NCBI GenBank assembly: GCA_934655835.1
Contig: CAKUHM010000049.1
Span: 1-8,878 of the forward strand
Length of the DNA: 8,878 nt
From: an uncultured Collinsella sp.
GTDB lineage: Bacteria; Actinomycetota; Coriobacteriia; Coriobacteriales; Coriobacteriaceae
Direction: 5' to 3'
The translations under genes were made by a program, and so were the position numbers. Under the pieces are notes generated by a model. That model saw only the letters and a program-made list of their open reading frames with translations. It made no database searches and was not told the origin of the DNA. The stretch's first letter is position 1. Each line of letters starts with the position of its first letter. Shown here piece by piece: positions 5,711 to 8,878 of this stretch.

Positions 5711-5998
5711 TTAGGCCTGGTTGCCAAAGACCTCGATGGTGTCGCCCTCGGCCAGCGTGACGATGGCCTTCTTCCAAGAACGGGTCTTGCCGGCGACATA
5801 GCGCACGCGCTTGGTCTTGGGCTTGACCGTCAGGGTGTTCACGCGAACGACCTTGACGCCGAAGATCTCCTCGACAGCGTCCTTGATCTGATACTTGTTA
5901 GCATCCTTGGCGACCTCGAACGTGTACTTGTTCAGCTCCATGCCGGAGAAGGAACGCTCGGACACGATCGGACGGATGATGATCTCGTGGGCGGTCAT
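5711..5998 (-). CDS. rplW: 50S ribosomal protein L23 (uL23)
   Basis: 95 residues, typical. L23 sits at the exit tunnel mouth and is the ribosomal docking site for trigger factor and the signal recognition particle. EIIIRPIVSERS at the N-terminus, KYTFEVAKDANKYQIKDAVEEIFGVKVVRVNTL in the middle and GKTRSWKKAIVTLAEGDTIEVF at the end identify it. The ATG at 5998 directly abuts the rplD TAA stop, and GGGGAGG lies inside the end of rplD about 11 nt upstream, suggesting coupled translation. Downstream the tight spacing ends with a 179-nt regulatory gap. Confidence 0.98.
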   Translation of the reverse strand: MTAHEIIIRPIVSERSFSGMELNKYTFEVAKDANKYQIKDAVEEIFGVKVVRVNTLTVKPKTKRVRYVAGKTRSWKKAIVTLAEGDTIEVFGNQA

Positions 5999-6625
5999 TT
6001 ATGCAAGCACCTCCCCGAAGTGAGCGGCGATGTCGGCGGGCATCAGCACAGCGTTGTTGTTGACGAGATCGTAGGTGTTGGCCTCGTCGGCAGTGATGAT
6101 GAACGTCTTGGGAATGTTGCGGAACGACAGGTAGGCGTTGACGTCCTCATCGCGAACGATGATGGTCAGACGCTTGCCCTCAAGGCCGAGAGCCTTGAGC
6201 ATGGCGACGGCAGCCTTGGTGGAAGGCTTCTCGAAGCCGTAGTCGTCGACGAGCACGAGCTCGCCATCGGCCAGCTTGGCGGACAGCGCGGAGCGCATAG
6301 CCAGCTTGACCTCCTTGTTGTTCATACGCTTAGCGTAGGAACGGGGCTTGGGGGCGAAGACAACGCCACCGTGACGCCACTGGGCAGCACGGATGGAACC
6401 CTGGCGGGCACGGCCGGTGCCCTTCTGACGCCAAGGCTTCTTGCCGCCACCGGAAACCTCAGAGCGACCCTTAGCAGACTGGGTGCCCTGACGCCAAGAG
6501 GCCATCTGGCACTTGACGATGTGGTGCATAACGTGGATGTTCGGCTCGATGCCGTACACCTCAGCGGCGAGCTCGGCCTCGGCGACCTTCTTGCCCTCGC
6601 TGTTCTTTACTTCAAACTTTGCCAT
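5999..6625 (-). CDS. rplD: 50S ribosomal protein L4 (uL4)
   Basis: 208 residues, standard length. L4 binds 23S domain I, and its extended loop reaches the exit tunnel. The loop is clear at about 45-95: RQGTQSAKGRSEVSGGGKKP, WRQKGTGRARQGSIRAAQWR and HGGVVFAPKPRSY. In E. coli L4 also represses its own S10 operon by binding the leader RNA. That makes it a natural candidate effector for the structured rplC leader and perhaps the rplB leader here, though nothing in the sequence proves this. The ATG at 6625 has AAGGAGA about 8 nt upstream. It follows rplC by 46 nt and abuts rplW. Confidence 0.98.
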   Translation of the reverse strand: MAKFEVKNSEGKKVAEAELAAEVYGIEPNIHVMHHIVKCQMASWRQGTQSAKGRSEVSGGGKKPWRQKGTGRARQGSIRAAQWRHGGVVFAPKPRSYAKRMNNKEVKLAMRSALSAKLADGELVLVDDYGFEKPSTKAAVAMLKALGLEGKRLTIIVRDEDVNAYLSFRNIPKTFIITADEANTYDLVNNNAVLMPADIAAHFGEVLA

Positions 6626-6671
6626 TTAAGTGTTCTCCTTGGTATGACGCTGGGCTAAATGGGCTGGGCCC

Positions 6672-7292
6672 TTAGGCCATACGGATGGCGACGAGACCAT
6701 TCTTGGCACCCGGGACAGCGCCCTTGACCAAGATGAGGTTCTGCTCGGCATCGATGCGGACAACGGAAAGGTTCTTGACGGTAACGCGCTCGTTACCCAT
6801 GTGACCGGCCATCTTGACGCCCTTGAGGACGCGCGCAGGATAGGCGCACTGACCGATAGAACCGGGGTGACGCTGGAAGTGAGAACCATGCGTCATAGGA
6901 CCGCGGCGCTGACCCCAGCGCTTGATGCGACCCTGGAAGCCCTTACCCTTGGAGGTACCGATGACGTCGACCTTCTCGACATCAGCGAAATCAGCGACGG
7001 TGACGACCTCGCCGACCTTGTGCTCCTCGCCGTTCTCGACGCGGACCTCACGAAGGAAGCGGACAGGCTCGACGCCAGCCTTGGCGAAGTGACCAGCCAT
7101 GGGCTTGTTCACGTTCTTGGCCTTGATGTCGCCGAAACCGATCTGGACGGCGTCATAGCCGTCGGTTGCCTGAGTTTTAACCTGCGAGACAGCGCAGGGG
7201 CCAGCCTGGATGACCGTGACGGGAACGACGTTATCGTCCTCGTCCCAAACCTGGGTCATGCCAATCTTGCGGCCGAGAATCATGCTGATCAA
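6672..7292 (-). CDS. rplC: 50S ribosomal protein L3 (uL3), probable TTG start
   Basis: 206 residues from TTG at 7292, or 203 from the in-frame ATG at 7283. L3 is one of the first proteins to bind 23S rRNA, and its loop reaches the peptidyl transferase centre. [50 protein letters not shown] and [25 protein letters not shown] are diagnostic. The TTG start gives M-I-S-M-ILGRK, which aligns with the usual four residues before ILGRK in L3; the ATG start would leave only M-ILGRK. Neither start has a good Shine-Dalgarno sequence. The TTG lies inside a small hairpin (7287-7301), fitting translational control. It is the first gene of the cluster; rpsJ, its usual predecessor, is absent. Confidence 0.95.
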   Translation of the reverse strand: MISMILGRKIGMTQVWDEDDNVVPVTVIQAGPCAVSQVKTQATDGYDAVQIGFGDIKAKNVNKPMAGHFAKAGVEPVRFLREVRVENGEEHKVGEVVTVADFADVEKVDVIGTSKGKGFQGRIKRWGQRRGPMTHGSHFQRHPGSIGQCAYPARVLKGVKMAGHMGNERVTVKNLSVVRIDAEQNLILVKGAVPGAKNGLVAIRMA

Positions 7293-7475
7293 GATATGAT
7301 CCCAACTCTCGCGTGGTCTTGGGACAATGCGTACACCACCGAGCGTACGCCCCTAGAGGACCACTACTTACACGACGTGCTCCCCAGCCTTGTATTGCGT
7401 CCGGACTACCTGACAACCCTATTAAGCAGGCATTTTGTCCAGCCAGAATACTCCCCTGGTTACACACAGCTGTTT
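7293..7475 (-). promoter_or_regulatory. Structured leader RNA of the ribosomal protein operon
   Basis: The ~180 nt between the putative promoter and rplC hold no gene. Near the start codon a long stem is built from three helices: 7313-7318 with 7359-7364, 7321-7323 with 7351-7353, and 7329-7334 with 7345-7350 (10-nt loop). An alternative helix, CCCAA/TTGGG (7301-7305 with 7319-7323), excludes the middle helix and lies just before the start codon. A further 5-bp hairpin (7287-7301) contains the TTG. Competing folds beside a start without a clear ribosome-binding site suggest feedback control, as the S10 leader of E. coli does with L4. The pairings are seen; the mechanism is inference. Confidence 0.6.
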
Positions 7476-7502
7476 AGTATACACGGCTGCGGGCGTATCC
7501 AT
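7476..7502 (-). promoter_or_regulatory. Putative promoter of the ribosomal protein operon, block shared with rplB upstream region
   Basis: On the minus strand TATACT (7476-7481) is a 5-of-6 match to a -10 box. The 25 bases 7478-7502 recur upstream of rplB (5613-5637) with three differences. There is no canonical -35 at 17 nt; TGGATA is present but only 14 nt away. Farther upstream, TTTAC-N4-GTAAA (7528-7541) is a possible operator or part of a second promoter. The duplication makes function likely; its exact nature is unproven. Confidence 0.55.
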
Positions 7503-7559
7503 CGAGATTCATATTTCACTCACATTGTTTACGCAGGTAAAGTGCGTGGAGTCACCTGG

Positions 7560-7696
7560 GCTTGGCAGAGGGCCGGCGAAATATATTAAGTTTGCTGCTC
7601 TACAGTCCTGCGCAAGACGGAAAGCACATTAAGTGCTTTCCTTTGCGTGCGGAACTCGCGACAAACTTAATATATTTCGCCGGCCCTCTGCCAAGC
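7560..7696. repeat. 137-bp fold-back element with 35-bp perfect inverted repeats
   Basis: Bases 7560-7594 are the exact reverse complement of 7662-7696, 35 of 35 positions. The 67-nt centre contains a second hairpin, GGAAAGCAC-ATTAA-GTGCTTTCC (7619-7627 with 7633-7641), and the bases outside it can also partly pair, so the whole unit folds into one long hairpin. The arm ends GCTTGGCAGAGGGCC are G+C-rich, while the inner part AAATATATTAAGTTTG is A+T-rich. It lies between the histidine phosphatase stop and the ribosomal operon promoter and may block read-through. No T-tract or clear target-site duplication is visible. It resembles a MITE or fold-back element, but this is not proven. Confidence 0.8.
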
Positions 7697-7740
7697 TCGG
7701 GGGACGATACGTTGATGTCTGCTTAACTCTGCTCGCTCGG

Positions 7741-8367
7741 CTAAATACTTTGTTGGGGATCTACGATTTGCTGGAGGGTGAACTTGCATTGGGGCGGTTC
7801 GCCCTCTTCTTCATGCTTTTCCTCATCGAAATCGAAAATCATGATGGCGCAGTTGGGGAGTTTTGTTGGGAGCCCGAAGCCCTCTGGGGCTGCAGCCTTG
7901 ATGAATTGGCGGCTGGCGCTGCCGTGGCTTACTGCTAGGAGGGTTTCGGTGTCCTTAGCGCCCATGAGATTGGTGAGGGTGCCTACCATGCGCTCCTGCA
8001 GGGCATGGCTTCCTTCTCCGCCAAATGGGATCAGGTCCTCGCCGGGGTCCCAGACGTCGGTGGGAAGGGCATCGTGGGGGCCTTCTTCGAAGGTGCCGTA
8101 GCTGCGCTCGATGATGCCTTCGCAGGGCTCGACTGCTGTGTCCGGGCCGAGGAGCTCGCATGCGACGAGCTGAGCCGTGTCCATGGCTCGGCCTAAGGGC
8201 GAAGAGACCACTTTGTCGGGGACGACGCCGTGGGCTTTGAGCCATGCGGCTGCCATTCCCGCTTGCTTGCGGCCCAGATCGGTCAACGGAGAATCGCAGC
8301 GGCCCTGGACGAGCTTTTTAACGTTGAATTCTGTCTGACCGTGGCGGAGTAGATATAGACGCTTCAT
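7741..8367 (-). CDS. Histidine phosphatase family protein (phosphoglycerate-mutase-like)
   Basis: 208 residues, a normal length for the branch-1 histidine phosphatase superfamily. LLRHGQTEFN (6-15) holds the phosphate-accepting H9 with R8. SSPLGRAMDTA supplies R60, the EGIIERSYG stretch carries the probable general acid E87, and AVSHGSA supplies the second catalytic H148, so the active site looks complete. Members hydrolyse or transfer phosphate on small sugars, nucleotides or cofactors. The set of residues fits a phosphatase better than a glycolytic mutase, but the substrate is unknown. The ATG at 8367 has AAGGGGAG close upstream. It follows the CDF transporter gene by 39 bp in the same direction, so the two are probably co-transcribed. 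Confidence 0.92.
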   Translation of the reverse strand: MKRLYLLRHGQTEFNVKKLVQGRCDSPLTDLGRKQAGMAAAWLKAHGVVPDKVVSSPLGRAMDTAQLVACELLGPDTAVEPCEGIIERSYGTFEEGPHDALPTDVWDPGEDLIPFGGEGSHALQERMVGTLTNLMGAKDTETLLAVSHGSASRQFIKAAAPEGFGLPTKLPNCAIMIFDFDEEKHEEEGEPPQCKFTLQQIVDPQQSI

Positions 8368-8406
8368 GCTCTCCCCTTCTGTATAACTTGCTTTGCTGGC
8401 ACAGCC

Positions 8407-8878
8407 CTACTCGTGGGTATGGCCTACGTAGTCTTCGTCGATCGTGATCTTGGCAATCGACTTGGGATATTCGGATTCGACACGTTTCGCCAACGCGCGC
8501 TTTAGGTCCTCGGCGTTCATCGTCAAATCCGAGGGTCGCACGCAGTCAAAGATCACGTTGGTGTGCGTAGGACCCGGCACACAGCGTAGGTCGTGAACCG
8601 AAAGGCGGTTATCGATCTGTTGGGCCATGGCGTTGATGCGCAAGCGCATGCTCGCCACCTTGGGGTCGTCGGTCACGATGGGGTCGTAGTGGAGCGTGAC
8701 GATCATGCCGTCTTCGTTCCTAAATGCCTGCTCAATATTGTCGAGCGTGTCGTGGCTTTCCAGCGGGTCGGCTTCTGCCGCCATTTCGGCGTGGGCGCTT
8801 GCGAACTTTCTGCCCGGACCGTAATCGTGAACCATGAGGTCATGAACGCCCAAAACGCCGGGGTAGCTCATGATCTTG
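8407..8878 (-). CDS. Cation diffusion facilitator (CDF) transporter, C-terminal domain only (5' end outside window)
   Basis: The frame is open to the window edge, so only the last 157 or so residues are seen and no true start is present. The sequence starting KIMSYPGVLGVHDLMVHDYGPG, followed by FASAHAEM, DTLDNIEQAF and GMIVTLHYDPIVTDD, is the cytoplasmic dimerisation domain of CDF metal/proton antiporters, which export Zn, Mn, Co or Fe ions. The six membrane helices and the transport site lie upstream, outside the window. The His and Asp residues in VHDLMVHDYG and LHYDPI are of the kind that bind regulatory metal in this domain. The final residues DEDYVGHTHE include two more histidines. Metal preference cannot be judged. 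Confidence 0.92.
   Translation of the reverse strand, partial: KIMSYPGVLGVHDLMVHDYGPGRKFASAHAEMAAEADPLESHDTLDNIEQAFRNEDGMIVTLHYDPIVTDDPKVASMRLRINAMAQQIDNRLSVHDLRCVPGPTHTNVIFDCVRPSDLTMNAEDLKRALAKRVESEYPKSIAKITIDEDYVGHTHE

Noticed and set aside
5600..6658. Open frame of 352 codons on the plus strand
   Set aside because: It is antisense to rplD and rplW, with the same shadow composition and no ribosome-binding site or domain.
7231..7467. 78-codon frame in the rplC leader on the minus strand, a possible leader peptide
   Set aside because: It begins with GTG without a ribosome-binding site and overlaps the rplC start out of frame. It runs through the helices of the leader, has no run of regulatory codons and looks random.
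6801..7589. Open frame of 262 codons on the plus strand
   Set aside because: It is antisense to rplC and continues through the leader and promoter region; no recognisable domain.
7619..7641. Inner hairpin of the 137-bp element as a simple intrinsic terminator of the phosphatase gene
   Set aside because: Neither strand has a proper T-tract directly after the 9-bp stem; it is better described as part of the large fold-back element, though it may slow or stop transcription.

Overview
The window is a piece of a G+C-rich bacterial chromosome, almost entirely coding on the minus strand. The proteins resemble those of Actinomycetota of the Coriobacteriia type (for example Collinsella or a relative). 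This rests on remembered family resemblance: the L3 start region, the four-cysteine L24 and the acidic L16 tail. It is not a database result.

Layout, right to left in the direction of transcription. (1) 8407-8878: the C-terminal cytoplasmic domain of a cation diffusion facilitator (CDF) transporter, cut by the window edge. (2) 7741-8367: a histidine phosphatase (phosphoglycerate-mutase-like). (3) 7293-7740: a non-coding spacer with a 35-bp perfect inverted repeat around a smaller hairpin, then a putative promoter and a structured leader. (4) 1504-7292: twelve ribosomal protein genes in the order rplC-rplD-rplW-rplB-rpsS-rplV-rpsC-rplP-rpmC-rpsQ-rplN-rplX, ended by a strong intrinsic terminator at 1442-1477. 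(5) 1019-1441: a gene-free spacer holding several palindromes. (6) 1-1018: a Gfo/Idh/MocA-type NAD(P)-dependent oxidoreductase, cut at its C-terminal end.

The ribosomal genes are intact and have normal lengths. The unusual part is the architecture. The cluster lacks rpsJ (S10), which normally comes first. It stops after rplX, where rplE, rpsN and rpsH of the spc operon would normally follow. Most genes are tightly coupled by stop/start overlaps or gaps of a few bases, but two internal gaps are long. The rplW-rplB gap is 179 nt and the rpsQ-rplN gap is 118 nt; both are rich in nested inverted repeats. The rplW-rplB gap also carries a near-copy (22 of 25 bases) of a block found in the same orientation upstream of rplC. 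I read the cluster as three regulatory segments: rplC-rplD-rplW, rplB to rpsQ, and rplN-rplX. Each begins with its own candidate leader RNA, and at least the first two with related promoter elements. The regulatory reading is inference; the repeats and base pairings are visible directly.

I found no CRISPR array, tRNA, rRNA, intact insertion sequence or defence system.
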